Notes: generated from the letters alone by a model not told the origin. Shown: positions 1 through 8,272, numbered from the stretch's first letter. The stretch is DNA of 64,000 nt from DASQUK01 sp963813485 (GCA_963813485.1 CAWEZE010000011.1:124001-188000); one strand, 5' to 3'. Numbers and translations are program-made.

Positions 1-830
1 AGCACGTCGTTGGTCCACAGGACCAGGGACCGGTACCCGGCGGTGCGGGCGAACCGGATGCACTCCTCGACCAGCCGGGCGCCGATGCCGAGACCACGGG
101 CTGCAGGGTCGACCAGCAGGATGCGCAGCTGGGCCGTCTCGTCGTCGCGCCGCACGCACAGCATGCAGCCCACCGGCTCGCCGTCCACATCCGCGATCCA
201 GGCGCGTTCGCGGGCCGGGTCGTAGTGCTGGCCGAAGTCCGCCACGATCCGGGCCACGAGCGCCTCGTAACTCTGGTCCCAGCCGTACTCGGCCGCGTAG
301 ACCGCGCCATTGCGCTGGATCATCCAACCGAGGTCGCCGGGTCCTGGCTCGCGCAGCAGGTAGGCCCGGGGCGGCCCGCTGGGCCGCGGCGCGAGCGTGT
401 CCTCGATCGTCGCCATCGCCGCCACCAGCCTGCGCCTCTCGGCGACCGGAACGCCTTCGAGCATGGCGGCGGTGGCCTCGGTCGACCTCAGGTCGAGCGT
501 CCCGAACTCGGCCCGTCCCCGCTCGGTGAGCCGGATCACCTGCCGGCGCCCATCGTCCGGTGACCGCTCGGCGGTGACCAGGCCGGCGTCCTTGAGCCGC
601 CCGACGATGCGGGTGAGGTAGCCGGCGTCGAGCTGGAGCGCGCCGCGCAGGTCGGCCAAGTCGGTGGCATCGCGCTGGGCGAGCTCGAACAGTACGCGGG
701 CATCGGTCAGCGAGTAGGGCGTGTCGACGAGCCCCGCCTGCAGCAGCCCGATCTGCTGCGTCCAGAACCGGTTGAAGGCCCGGATGGCCGGGACCTCGTC
801 GCTGATGGGCGCCGTGGCAGTCGAAGCCAT
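1..830 (-). CDS. MarR-family regulator fused to GNAT acetyltransferase (partial)
   Basis: The gene reads leftward and leaves the window at its left edge, so about 276 codons are present and the C-terminus is missing. Residues about 1-145 form a MarR winged helix: the recognition helix region reads LQLDAGYLTRIVGRL and the wing DDGRRQVIRLTERG. From about residue 155 a GNAT domain follows, with the acetyl-CoA binding motif RGLGIGARLVEE near residue 245. MarR-GNAT fusions are a known actinobacterial family; the small molecule sensed or acetylated cannot be told from sequence. The ATG is preceded by AGGAGG on the coding strand, at good spacing, which fixes the start. The SMP-30 gene ends 56 bp upstream on the same strand, with an inverted repeat between them. 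Confidence 0.9.
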   Translation of the reverse strand, partial: MASTATAPISDEVPAIRAFNRFWTQQIGLLQAGLVDTPYSLTDARVLFELAQRDATDLADLRGALQLDAGYLTRIVGRLKDAGLVTAERSPDDGRRQVIRLTERGRAEFGTLDLRSTEATAAMLEGVPVAERRRLVAAMATIEDTLAPRPSGPPRAYLLREPGPGDLGWMIQRNGAVYAAEYGWDQSYEALVARIVADFGQHYDPARERAWIADVDGEPVGCMLCVRRDDETAQLRILLVDPAARGLGIGARLVEECIRFARTAGYRSLVLWTNDV

Positions 831-870
831 CTTTGCCTCCTGCAAGTAAATCCTTGACTAAGGCAAAGAT
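829..870. promoter_or_regulatory. Inverted repeat at MarR-GNAT start, possible operator
   Basis: A perfect 10-bp inverted repeat, ATCTTTGCCT and AGGCAAAGAT, is separated by 22 bp. Its left arm overlaps the start codon of the MarR-GNAT gene. The right arm also forms a MarR-like imperfect palindrome, TTGCCTTAGTCAA on the coding strand (10 of 13 positions symmetric). MarR proteins commonly bind such sites over their own promoter, so autoregulation is inferred. Confidence 0.5.
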
Positions 871-886
871 TATCCGCCGGGTGACG

Positions 887-1744
887 CTAGGGCAACCCCG
901 CGTGGGGGACCTCGACCGTGGTGGTGAGCAGCACCGCCTCTCGGGCGGTGGCGCGGTTGCTCTCGAAGAAGTCCGGGGCGGCACAGGCCAGCAGCGTGCG
1001 GCCGTCATCGCCGCCGAGCATGCAGGCGTAGATGCCGAGGCCGTCGGGACCTGGGATCTCGTCCACCACGCCCTCGCCCTCGGCCACCCGCACCAACCGG
1101 TTCCCGAGGGCATCGGCGGCCCAGACACGTCCTTCAGCATCGAGGGCGCACCCGTCGGGCGCCACGCCCTCGATCGTGGCCCACACCCGGCGGTCGGTCA
1201 GCGAACCGTCCTCGCCGACGGTGAAGGCGCTGTAGCGCCCGCCCATGGTCTCGCCGACGATCAGTGTCGACCCGTCGGGTGTTATGACGGAACCATTCGG
1301 GAAGGCGAGGTCGTCGGCGGCCCTGTCCACGGCGCCGTCGGGGGTCACGTGCACGAGCGTCGCGCTGCATGGTGGCGCGCCGGCCATGATGTCGAACCCG
1401 AAGTTGCCGACGTAGGCGTGGCCGCGGGCGTCGACCACGATGTCGTTGGCGTGGCCGCCGCAGTGGTCGCCGAGGTCGGCGTGGACGGTGACGGAGCCGT
1501 CCGGCCAGCGGCGAAGCAGGCGCCGGTCCTTCATCGACACCACTAACAGCGAGCCGTCGGGCATCCAGCCGAGTCCCGACGGTTGGGCCTCCACGGTGAG
1601 GATCTCCTCGTGGGCTCCGTCGGAGTCGATGGCGAACACCGTGTGCCGGTAGAAGTCGGAGACCCACCAGCGGTCGTCGTGCCAGCGAGGGCCCTCGAAG
1701 AACCCCCCGCCCTCGGCCAAGGTTGCGAACGAGCGGTCGCGCAT
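887..1744 (-). CDS. SMP-30/gluconolactonase-like beta-propeller protein
   Basis: A 285-residue protein of the SMP-30/regucalcin family of six-bladed beta-propellers, which hydrolyse lactones using a divalent metal. The expected metal ligands are visible: Glu in FFEGPRW near residue 17, Asn in GHANDIV near 100, Asn in AFPNGS near 147 and Asp in APDGCALD near 197. Length is usual for the family. The ATG start is chosen because the beta-propeller begins right after it; upstream sequence in frame has no homology-like character. The SDR gene ends 26 bp upstream on the same strand, so the two are probably cotranscribed. The substrate is unknown; neighbouring acyl-CoA genes hint at a lactone arising during catabolism of a cyclic compound. 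Confidence 0.85.
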   Translation of the reverse strand: MRDRSFATLAEGGGFFEGPRWHDDRWWVSDFYRHTVFAIDSDGAHEEILTVEAQPSGLGWMPDGSLLVVSMKDRRLLRRWPDGSVTVHADLGDHCGGHANDIVVDARGHAYVGNFGFDIMAGAPPCSATLVHVTPDGAVDRAADDLAFPNGSVITPDGSTLIVGETMGGRYSAFTVGEDGSLTDRRVWATIEGVAPDGCALDAEGRVWAADALGNRLVRVAEGEGVVDEIPGPDGLGIYACMLGGDDGRTLLACAAPDFFESNRATAREAVLLTTTVEVPHAGLP

Positions 1745-1770
1745 GAGCCGGGACGGTAGTCCCGATCTCG

Positions 1771-2685
1771 TCACGCGGCCCCGTAGACAGGGGCCGGCGC
1801 CGGGGCCTTGGCCAGCAGGTCGTCGACCGCGGGGCCCAGCTCCGCGGGGTCCCAGCGCGCGCCCTTGTCGATGGGGATTCCGTGCTGCCACCCGTCGGCC
1901 ACCGCGACCTTGCCGGCCTCGACCTCGAAGACCCGGCCCGTCACGTGCGCCGACTGCGCCGAGCCGAGCCACACCACCAGCGGCGCCACGTTCTCGGGGG
2001 CCATGGCGTCGAATGCCACGGGATCGTCCGGCGGCGCCATCGTGTCGGCGAAGACCGTCTCGGTCATGCGTGTGCGGGCCGAGGGGGCGATGGCGTTGGC
2101 GGTGACGCCGTAGCGGCTCAGCTCGGCGGCCTGGACGAGCGTGAGCGCGGCGATCCCTGCCTTGGCGGCGCTGTAGGCAGCCTGGCCCACCGAGCCGTGC
2201 AGGCCGGCGCCCGACGACGTGTTGACGATGCGCGCATCGACCGCCTCGCCCGCCTTGGAGCGCTCCCGCCAGTGCTCAGCAGCGAAGCGAGAGACGGCGA
2301 AGTGGCCCTTGAGGTGGACCCGGACGACCGCGTCCCACTCGTCCTCCCCGCAGGACACGAACATGCGGTCGCGCACGAAGCCGGCGTTGTTGACGACGAC
2401 GTCGAGGCCGCCGAACGCCTCGAGCGCGGTGCGGACGAGGCGGCGGGCGCCCTCCCAGTCGGCCACGTCGTCGCCGTTGACCGTGACCTCGCCGCCGCCC
2501 GCGGCGATCTCGTCGGCCAGCTCCCGGATCGCCGTGGGCGAGCCGCCGGTGCCGTCGAGCTCGGCCCCGATGTCGTTGACCACGAGCTTGGCGCCCTGAC
2601 GGGCGAATTCGAGCGCGTGTGCCCGGCCGATCCCTCGCGCCGCACCGGTGACGATGACGACTCGACCCTCGCAGATCCCCGTCAT
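1771..2685 (-). CDS. Short-chain dehydrogenase, Rv3548c-like
   Basis: A 304-residue NAD(P)-dependent short-chain dehydrogenase. The cofactor motif TGAARGIG is at residues 13-20, NNAG near 98, the catalytic Ser in NTSSGAG and the Tyr/Lys pair in YSAAK near 168. The N-terminus MTGICEGRVVIVTGA and the block KAGEAVDARIVNTSSGAG resemble, from memory, the M. tuberculosis Rv3548c protein, which belongs to the KstR2 steroid-ring regulon, and more broadly the hydroxyacyl-CoA dehydrogenase domain of MFE-2. The role is therefore probably oxidation of a hydroxyacyl-CoA. It heads a leftward unit with the SMP-30 gene. None of the CTGACG palindromes found at the other steroid-type genes is present upstream. 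Confidence 0.85.
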   Translation of the reverse strand: MTGICEGRVVIVTGAARGIGRAHALEFARQGAKLVVNDIGAELDGTGGSPTAIRELADEIAAGGGEVTVNGDDVADWEGARRLVRTALEAFGGLDVVVNNAGFVRDRMFVSCGEDEWDAVVRVHLKGHFAVSRFAAEHWRERSKAGEAVDARIVNTSSGAGLHGSVGQAAYSAAKAGIAALTLVQAAELSRYGVTANAIAPSARTRMTETVFADTMAPPDDPVAFDAMAPENVAPLVVWLGSAQSAHVTGRVFEVEAGKVAVADGWQHGIPIDKGARWDPAELGPAVDDLLAKAPAPAPVYGAA

Positions 2686-2789
2686 GGGCGCATCGTGTCA
2701 CACCATCCCAGGAGCGACCGCCACGAACCGTAGTTCAAAGCTGCCAGCCAGTGTCTCGCCCGCATGCTCGCCAAGGCTGGCCTGTGAAG

Positions 2790-3344
2790 TTATGGGCCGT
2801 GGGCCTGCTTGTCCGCCCCGCTCGTAACCTGTGCCGGCTGGGTCGTTGCGCTCGCCTTCACGATGGCCTCGATCCCGCTGATTCGGTCCTCTAGCTCGGC
2901 TCTTCTTCGATCGCTCAATAGCGACGCACCCGCGGCAATCAGCGCTGCGAGCACGACGCCTAGGAACGGCAGGAACGGAACCCACCAGGTGTCCTCCGAC
3001 GGAGCGGTGACAGGCAGGATCTCGCCGTCGATTTTCACGAACTCAGGCGCGTCGTCGCCGGCGATGTCATAGACGGCGACCCCGGGGGGGCGGGCGCTCG
3101 CAGGAGGGTCTCGGTCGTCGTCGGTCTGGAAGGTCAAGATGCCGGCGATGAACGTTGCCACGAGAAGAGTCCCGGCGATGATTCCGCCGACCAACCTCCG
3201 ACGGTGCTGCCGCTTCCGCTCACGCTCGAGGCGTTCCTTCGCGTCCGCCAGGTAGTCGGTGAAGGGGGCGGAAATGCCCTGTACCAGAGCCGCCGTGGCC
3301 GCCGCCATCGCCCCAAGGTCCGTCACAGAGCCCACCGCCAACAC
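2790..3344 (-). CDS. Hypothetical membrane protein with two TM segments
   Basis: An unrecognised 184-residue protein. A basic, probably coiled-coil stretch rich in Glu, Arg and Lys (residues about 32-50, ADAKERLERERKRQHRRR) precedes a first membrane segment at about 52-70 (GGIIAGTLLVATFIAGIL). A roughly 55-residue loop rich in Asp and Pro follows, then a second segment at about 122-143 (PFLPFLGVVLAALIAAGA) and a charged C-terminal tail that could be helical. Both ends would lie on the same side of the membrane. A later in-frame ATG about 12 codons in is an alternative start. No neighbour suggests a function. Confidence 0.6.
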   Translation of the reverse strand: MLAVGSVTDLGAMAAATAALVQGISAPFTDYLADAKERLERERKRQHRRRLVGGIIAGTLLVATFIAGILTFQTDDDRDPPASARPPGVAVYDIAGDDAPEFVKIDGEILPVTAPSEDTWWVPFLPFLGVVLAALIAAGASLLSDRRRAELEDRISGIEAIVKASATTQPAQVTSGADKQAHGP

Positions 3345-3401
3345 CCGTCCACCGGGGCGGCAGGTTAGCTGGGCGCTCGAGCCCCCAGTTCGTGTGAAAG
3401 C

Positions 3402-3447
3402 CTAAGGACCTGAGCGGATAGGCCACGTCCTCTCTCGGCTCATGGTG
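3402..3447 (-). repeat. Fragment of the 140-bp interspersed repeat
   Basis: About 46 bp match one end of the interspersed repeat family: CTAAGGACCTGAGCGGATAG, then an imperfect version of the next block ending CTCATGGTGG. The other end and the centre of the element are absent, so this is a decayed or truncated copy. It lies about 57 bp upstream of the two-TM membrane protein gene. The rest of the gap from 3345 to 3637 holds nothing else recognisable. Confidence 0.75.
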
Positions 3448-3637
3448 GGGGTTCACCACCTGACCTTCAGCTGTCAGCAGGCCCGCCAACGGCTGTCCCG
3501 CACCCGGTGCTCGCTACATCACAGCTAATGGGACGGCGTTACCCCGTACGGGTCGGCGCCACGGCGGGCGGAGCCACCTCCGCGCCTCGTAGGCCGAGGG
3601 GTGGACATAGCGTGCAGTCGGGACGGGGAGGTGCAGG

Positions 3638-3889
3638 GTGGTGGCGGAACCTGAGGCGGGCATGCAGCGACTTGTGAAACGCGTCGTGGGTTGGGTGATC
3701 TTGGCGGCTCTGGTCACGTGGGTGATCGTGTTGTTTTGGGCTGCCACCGGTGGATCCGCATTCGACTTCGGTCGGGTGTGGGTATGGACTGCGGTCGTGC
3801 TTCTGGGTGCTGCGGCCAGGATGACAATCGTGGCGTGGCTCGTCGACGTCACCGACCGGCGTGCGGACGAACCGACCTATCGGATCTGA
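3638..3889 (+). CDS. Small two-TM membrane protein
   Basis: An unrecognised 83-residue protein. Two hydrophobic helices are clear, at about 18-36 (GWVILAALVTWVIVLFWAA) and 47-67 (VWTAVVLLGAAARMTIVAWLV), with a short charged tail. The GTG start is supported by a GGGGAGG ribosome-binding site 6-7 bases upstream; an in-frame ATG eight codons further on is the alternative. A full copy of the interspersed repeat begins about 22 bp after the stop codon. Function is unknown. Confidence 0.6.
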   Translation: MVAEPEAGMQRLVKRVVGWVILAALVTWVIVLFWAATGGSAFDFGRVWVWTAVVLLGAAARMTIVAWLVDVTDRRADEPTYRI

Positions 3890-3911
3890 CCTACGCCCCG
3901 AGCTGCGTCCC

Positions 3912-4050
3912 CTAAGGACGTGAGCGGATAGGCACGTAGTCTTGACTCGCGGTGGTCAGCGCTGCCGGGGACCCGAGCTGTTGAGCTGGCGGTCGACCGC
4001 CAAATTCCACGCGTAGGCTGCACGAACCGCCCTATCCGCTCGGCTCCTAG
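3912..4050 (-). repeat. Interspersed 140-bp repeat, copy A
   Basis: A full copy in the orientation opposite to copies B, C and E. It starts CTAAGGACGTGAGCGGATAG and ends CTATCCGCTCGGCTCCTAG; the two ends are imperfect inverted repeats of about 20 bp. The centre holds CAGCGCTGCCGGGGA and the short palindrome GGCGGTCGACCGCC, both shared with the other copies. It follows the small two-TM gene and precedes the leftward 59-residue ORF, so the flanking credible genes converge on it. Confidence 0.9.
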
Positions 4051-4220
4051 CACGTCGATCGGCTGGCCGGAGCAGACCTGGATCCGCGTCACCTGAGGCG
4101 ACGCCGGTCCCAGGCGTCGCCGTCCCGCTGCTGGCTGGCTAACGGGCGTCCGGTTCACTGGCCGGCGATACAGCGACGATGGCGGCGGGTCATCTCGCGG
4201 GCGGACATGAGAGGGCGGAC

Positions 4221-4355
4221 ATGACACAGGAACTCGCGCGATACGTACTGCTGGCGTCGGTCTCGGCGACGGTGGCCGGCGTGGTGTTCGAGGGGGTGCG
4301 GCGGCGGTTTGCGGGCACGCGGCTCGACCGGCAGTTCCGTGAACAGCACCCATAG
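4221..4355 (+). CDS. Possible 44-residue peptide with one hydrophobic segment
   Basis: A short ORF beginning MTQELARYVLLASVSATVAG, with a hydrophobic segment over residues about 7-22 and a basic tail (RRRFAGTRLDRQFREQ). A purine-rich GAGAGGGCGG stretch precedes the ATG and could be a ribosome-binding site. It could be a small membrane peptide or chance; no homologue is recognised. The surrounding 170 bp between repeat copy A and this ORF shows nothing else. Confidence 0.3.
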   Translation: MTQELARYVLLASVSATVAGVVFEGVRRRFAGTRLDRQFREQHP

Positions 4356-4408
4356 CCGCCGCGGGACGAGGCCCGATGCCACCGGCCGGTTCTACGCCGG
4401 CCCGAGTG

Positions 4409-4588
4409 TCAGAGCACGAACCCGGGGCCGAAGTGGTCGACGAGCGCGAGGACCAGGACACCTATGACGGCGACGCGCGCGACCACCGGCAGGCTCTTAA
4501 CCAAGTCGGTGATCGTCGGCAGCCGCTTGCTGCGGACCGCCACGAACTCGTAGATCGCGGCGATGAGGCCGATGATGGCAACGGTCAC
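4409..4588 (-). CDS. Small 59-residue two-helix membrane protein
   Basis: The GTG start has a strong GGGGAGG ribosome-binding site 6 bases upstream, which makes this short ORF credible. The product has a hydrophobic N-terminus (VTVAIIGLIAAIYEFVAV), a polar hinge (RSKRLPTITDLVKSLP) and a second helix (VVARVAVIGVLVLALVDHF). It begins 27 bp after the Ddn-like gene on the same strand, so it is probably cotranscribed with it. Function is unknown. Confidence 0.55.
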   Translation of the reverse strand: MTVAIIGLIAAIYEFVAVRSKRLPTITDLVKSLPVVARVAVIGVLVLALVDHFGPGFVL

Positions 4589-4615
4589 CAGCGCCTCCCC
4601 GCTCAGCCCCGGACG

Positions 4616-5047
4616 TCAAGACACCGGCTCGAGCAGCACCAGCGGGATCTCGCGGTCGGTCTTGGTCTGATAGTCGCCGTAGCCCTTGTACCTGCCGACG
4701 ACCTTCGGCCACAGCCGGGCCCGTTCGTCGGGATCGGCGATGCGCGCCCGCATCGGCCGCTTCGGTTCACGTCCGATCGCCACGTCGACATCCGGGTTGT
4801 CGCGGAGGTTGAGGAACCAGGCCGGGTGGTGAGGGTCGCCGCCACGGGAGGCGACCACCACGATGGCGTCGCCGTCTTGCACGGGCGAGGTCAACAGCAC
4901 CGTGTGGGGCCGGCCGCTCTTACGCCCCGTGGTTGTGAGCTCGATCACCGGCATGTTGGCGACGTCCCACCCGAACCGGCCCCCGCTGAGCTTCTGCATG
5001 GTCCGGTGGATGGTGTTGGCCCCCCTGAAGAACACGTCGCTCGGCAT
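4616..5047 (-). CDS. Deazaflavin (F420)-dependent nitroreductase family protein
   Basis: A 143-residue protein of the Ddn/DUF385 split-barrel family, which binds coenzyme F420 and reduces quinones or nitro compounds in actinobacteria. Family features seen are the block LTTTGRKSGRPHTVLL near residue 38, VVVASRGGDPHHPAWFLNL near 63, the Pro-Asp-Val stretch NPDVDVAIGR and the Arg/Tyr-rich C-terminal region. Length is typical. The gene starts 40 bp from the divergent rRNA methyltransferase gene. It suggests that the organism makes F420; the physiological substrate is not deducible. Confidence 0.85.
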   Translation of the reverse strand: MPSDVFFRGANTIHRTMQKLSGGRFGWDVANMPVIELTTTGRKSGRPHTVLLTSPVQDGDAIVVVASRGGDPHHPAWFLNLRDNPDVDVAIGREPKRPMRARIADPDERARLWPKVVGRYKGYGDYQTKTDREIPLVLLEPVS

Positions 5048-5087
5048 GGCCGGACATTAGGCGTCTCGCGCCACGCAAACTGGCGAC

Positions 5088-5891
5088 GTGACCGAACGCG
5101 ACGACACCGTGCTCGAGGACTACCGGGCGCTCAACGATCCCGAGCGGCGGCGGGAGCTGGAACGACGGGGCGGGTTCTTCGTGGTGGAGGGCGCGCTGGC
5201 GCTGGAGGCGCTGCTCGATTCCGGCTTCCCCATCCGTTCGGTGCTCGCCGCGGCGCGCAAGGCGGAGCGGGTGCGTGCCCTGGTCGGCGGCCGGGCGCCG
5301 GTGGTGGTGCGGTCGGACGACGAGGTCGAAGCGATCGCCGGCTTCCCCTTCCACCGGGGCGTGCTGGCGGCCGCCGACCGGCGACCGCTGCCTGGGGTCG
5401 CCGACGTGCTGGAGGGCGCCGACCTCATCGTCATCGCCGAGGGGCTGACCGACCATGAGAACGTCGGGGCGCTGTTCCGCAACGCCGCCGCATTCGGTGC
5501 GGACGCGGTGTTGCTCGATCCCGCAACCGCCGACCCGCTCTACCGGCGGAGCGTGCGGGTGTCGCTGGGCCATGTGCTACGGGTGCCTTGGACCCGGGTG
5601 CCCACCTGGCCGGGTGGACTCGGTGAGCTGCGGCAGCGCCGGTTCGAGCTCTTGGCCCTGACCCCAGCGCCCCACGCCGTGCCGATCGACGCCGTCGCGC
5701 TCGACGTCGCCGCCCGCAGGCCGAAGGTCGCGCTGCTCGTCGGCGCCGAAGGCGCCGGGCTCAGCGACGCCGCCCTCGCGGCATGCGACCGACGGGTACG
5801 CATCCCCATCGCCCCTGCGGTCGACTCGCTGAACGTGGCCACTGCCGCCGCCGTCGCCTTACACCGGCTCAGTAGATTCGATCCGGCCTGA
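5088..5891 (+). CDS. SpoU/TrmH-family RNA 2'-O-methyltransferase
   Basis: A 267-residue SPOUT-class methyltransferase that would transfer a methyl group from SAM to a ribose 2'-OH of rRNA or tRNA. Motif 1 is NVGALFRNAAAFGAD near residue 124, motif 2 is LLVGAEGAGLSD near 216 and motif 3 is RIPIAPAVDSLNVATAAAVA near 240; the three build the SAM-binding knot. A SpoU substrate-binding region precedes them (FFVVEGALALEALLD). The first in-frame start, a GTG, is used. The stop codon overlaps the ATG of the next gene by one base, so translation is probably coupled. The exact target nucleotide is unknown. Confidence 0.9.
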   Translation: MTERDDTVLEDYRALNDPERRRELERRGGFFVVEGALALEALLDSGFPIRSVLAAARKAERVRALVGGRAPVVVRSDDEVEAIAGFPFHRGVLAAADRRPLPGVADVLEGADLIVIAEGLTDHENVGALFRNAAAFGADAVLLDPATADPLYRRSVRVSLGHVLRVPWTRVPTWPGGLGELRQRRFELLALTPAPHAVPIDAVALDVAARRPKVALLVGAEGAGLSDAALAACDRRVRIPIAPAVDSLNVATAAAVALHRLSRFDPA

Positions 5892-6412
5892 TGCCCGCCC
5901 TGACCGGACCCGCCCTCACCACCGCCCTCCTCCTCGCGTTCGCCGGGGCAACTAAGGCTGTCGACCCGGCGATGACGGTGGGGGCGCTGCGCGCGCTCGG
6001 GCTCCCGTCGTCGCGGACCCTGGTACGAGTGGGTGCCGCGGCCGAGCTGCTCGTCGGCCTCTTGGCGGCGACCGCCGGCTGGGCGTTGGTCTGGTGGCTC
6101 GTCGCCGCCAGCTACCTGGCGTTCGCTGCGTTCGTCCTGGCCGCTATGCGGGCGGGAACGATGGTGGGCTCGTGCGGCTGCTTCGGACGCAAGGACACCC
6201 CTCCCCATCCGATCCACGTCGTGGTCAACGTCGCCTCGGCGGCAACGGCTGCCGCCGCCGCAGTTCGGGATGTGGGTGCGCCGCTCGACGCAATCGCCGA
6301 CGCCCCGGGACGCGGGTGGGTCGTCGCCGGGTTGAGCGTGCTGGCGGTTGTCCTCCTGTACGGCGTCCTCGTCGACCTTCCGAGGGCGCTGCGCCAACCT
6401 CGACGTTCCTGA
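5891..6412 (+). CDS. MauE/DoxX-like membrane protein
   Basis: A 173-residue integral membrane protein with about four hydrophobic segments. The block SCGCFGRKDTPPHPIHVVVN near residue 94 is characteristic of MauE-type proteins, which are linked to disulfide or quinone redox chemistry during maturation of exported enzymes; the Cys-Gly-Cys-Phe-Gly motif is intact. The ATG overlaps the preceding stop codon, and the AidB-like gene begins 37 bp downstream, so the three form one rightward unit. No partner thioredoxin-like protein is nearby. Confidence 0.8.
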   Translation: MPALTGPALTTALLLAFAGATKAVDPAMTVGALRALGLPSSRTLVRVGAAAELLVGLLAATAGWALVWWLVAASYLAFAAFVLAAMRAGTMVGSCGCFGRKDTPPHPIHVVVNVASAATAAAAAVRDVGAPLDAIADAPGRGWVVAGLSVLAVVLLYGVLVDLPRALRQPRRS

Positions 6413-6449
6413 GGCGCCTTTTGCGTTGCCGGCGGGCACCATTGGGGAC

Positions 6450-8195
6450 ATGGCCGCCACCCATGAGGTCACCAATCAGCCGCCCCCGCTCGAGGGCTAC
6501 GACGTCTTCGGCGCCGATGTCGCCCTGGTCGAGGCGGTCGAGCGGGAGGGCGCCGGCTGGGCCGTCGACGACCTGCACGCACTCGGCCGCCTGGCCGGGT
6601 CGCCCGAAGCCATCGGCTGGGGCTTCGACGCCAACCGTCACCCGCCCGAGTTGCGCACCCACGACCGCTACGGGCATCGCATCGACGAGGTCGCCTACCA
6701 CCCCGCCTACCACGAGCTCATGCAGGTTGCGGTGTCCCACGGCCTGCACGGCGCGCCGTGGGCCGTCGACCAGCCGGGTGCCCACGTGGCACGGGCGGCC
6801 GGCTTCGTGACCTGGTCCCAGGTCGACACCGGGCACGGCTGCCCGATCTCCATGACCTACTCGATCGTGCCCGCACTCCGGACCCAGCCCGACCTGGCCG
6901 CCGAGTGGGAGCCCCGCCTGGTGGCACGGGCCTACGACCCACGCAACGTCGCGGCCCGCGAGAAGCCCGGCGTCCTCGCCGGCATGGGCATGACCGAGAA
7001 GCAGGGGGGATCCGACGTCCGGGCCAACACCACCCGCGCCCAGCGGGTCGCCGGGGGCGGCGACGTCGACGGCGACACGTGGGGGCTGACCGGGCACAAG
7101 TGGTTCTGCTCGGCGCCGATGTCGGACGTGTTCCTGATGCTGGCGCAGGCCCCGGGCGGGCTGACGTGCTTCCTCGTGCCCCGCTGGCTCCCCGATGGCG
7201 GGCGCAACTCGGGGCTCCGGATCATGCGACTGAAGGACAAGCTCGGCAACCGGTCCAACGCGTCCAGCGAGATCGAGCTGGATGGGGCTGTCGCGTGGCG
7301 AGTCGGCGAGGAGGGCCGGGGCGTCCGCACCATCATCGACATGGTCGCCCACACCCGTCTGGACTGCGTGCTCGGGGCGACCGCCACCATGCGGCAGGCC
7401 ACCGCCCAGGCGCTGCACCACGCGGCCCATCGCTCGGCCTTCGGCTCGACGTTGGTCGACCAGCCGCTCATGCGGGTGGTGCTCGCGGACCTGGCGGTGG
7501 AGTCCGAGGCCGCGACGGTGACGGCGCTGCGCCTGGCCCGTGCGTTCGACGAGGCCGCCCGCGGTGACGAGGACGCCGACGCGCTGAGGCGCATCGCCAC
7601 CGCCGTGGGCAAGTACTGGACCTGCAAGCGCCAGCCCACCCACGTCGGCGAGTCGCTCGAATGCCTGGGCGGGAACGGCTACGTCGAGGAATCGATCATG
7701 CCCCGGCTGTTCCGCGAGAGCCCGCTCAACGGCATCTGGGAGGGCTCGGGCAACGTGATCTGCCTGGACGTGCTGCGGGCGATGGCCCGGGAGCCGGCGG
7801 CGCTGGAGGCGTTCCTCGCAGAGATCGACGCCGCCCGCGGTGCGGACCAGCGATTGGACGGCGCCGTGGCCCGCGTGCGCCACGAGCTCGGGGACCTGGT
7901 CGGCATCGAGTCCCGCGCCCGGCGGGTCGTGGAGGCCATGGCCCTGGCGCTCCAGGGCAGCCTGCTGGTGCGGTACGGGCATCCGGCCGTCGCCGAGGCC
8001 TTCTGCGCCTCGCGGCTGACCGGCGAGGAGGGGCTGGCCCTGGGCACGCTGCCGTCGGGGCTCGATCTCTCCACGATCATCGAGCGCGCACCCGAAAGTG
8101 GCTTAGGAGCCGAGCGGATAGGGCGGTTGGTGCAGCCGACGTGGGAATTTGGCGGTCGACTACCAGCTCAACAGCTTGGCTCCCGGCAGCGCTGA
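6450..8195 (+). CDS. AidB-like acyl-CoA dehydrogenase with repeat-encoded C-terminus
   Basis: A flavoprotein of the acyl-CoA dehydrogenase superfamily, AidB branch: the N-terminal extension (residues 1-60), WSQVDTGHGCPISMTYS, the flavin-site motif MTEKQGGSDVRANTT and the C-terminal LGGNGYVEESIMPRLFRE block followed by EGSGNVICLDVLRA are diagnostic. AidB proteins bind DNA in E. coli and dehydrogenate isovaleryl-CoA weakly; here an acyl-CoA role is equally possible. The ATG at a GGGG-rich ribosome-binding site is preferred over upstream starts. The last ~30 codons come from interspersed repeat copy B, which the frame enters at GLGAERIGRLVQPT; the native end was probably near residue 551. Confidence 0.88.
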   Translation: MAATHEVTNQPPPLEGYDVFGADVALVEAVEREGAGWAVDDLHALGRLAGSPEAIGWGFDANRHPPELRTHDRYGHRIDEVAYHPAYHELMQVAVSHGLHGAPWAVDQPGAHVARAAGFVTWSQVDTGHGCPISMTYSIVPALRTQPDLAAEWEPRLVARAYDPRNVAAREKPGVLAGMGMTEKQGGSDVRANTTRAQRVAGGGDVDGDTWGLTGHKWFCSAPMSDVFLMLAQAPGGLTCFLVPRWLPDGGRNSGLRIMRLKDKLGNRSNASSEIELDGAVAWRVGEEGRGVRTIIDMVAHTRLDCVLGATATMRQATAQALHHAAHRSAFGSTLVDQPLMRVVLADLAVESEAATVTALRLARAFDEAARGDEDADALRRIATAVGKYWTCKRQPTHVGESLECLGGNGYVEESIMPRLFRESPLNGIWEGSGNVICLDVLRAMAREPAALEAFLAEIDAARGADQRLDGAVARVRHELGDLVGIESRARRVVEAMALALQGSLLVRYGHPAVAEAFCASRLTGEEGLALGTLPSGLDLSTIIERAPESGLGAERIGRLVQPTWEFGGRLPAQQLGSRQR

Positions 8196-8237
8196 CCACC
8201 GTGAACCAGAGGACGTGCCTATCCGCTCAGGTCCTAG
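8102..8237 (+). repeat. Interspersed 140-bp repeat, copy B
   Basis: A full copy running from CTTAGGAGCCGAGCGGATAG to TATCCGCTCAGGTCCTAG. It lies between the convergent AidB-like and fadA6 genes, ending about 36 bp from the fadA6 stop codon. Its left end is in frame with the AidB-like ORF, which therefore reads through into it until a TGA inside the element. Confidence 0.92.
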
Positions 8238-8272
8238 CCGTTTGGGGCACAAGGTGCGCTGGTCGGTCAGGC

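Noticed and set aside
6225..7982. Long leftward open frame over the AidB-like gene
   Set aside because: Composition is that of a GC-rich antisense shadow, and the sense strand has clear acyl-CoA dehydrogenase motifs.
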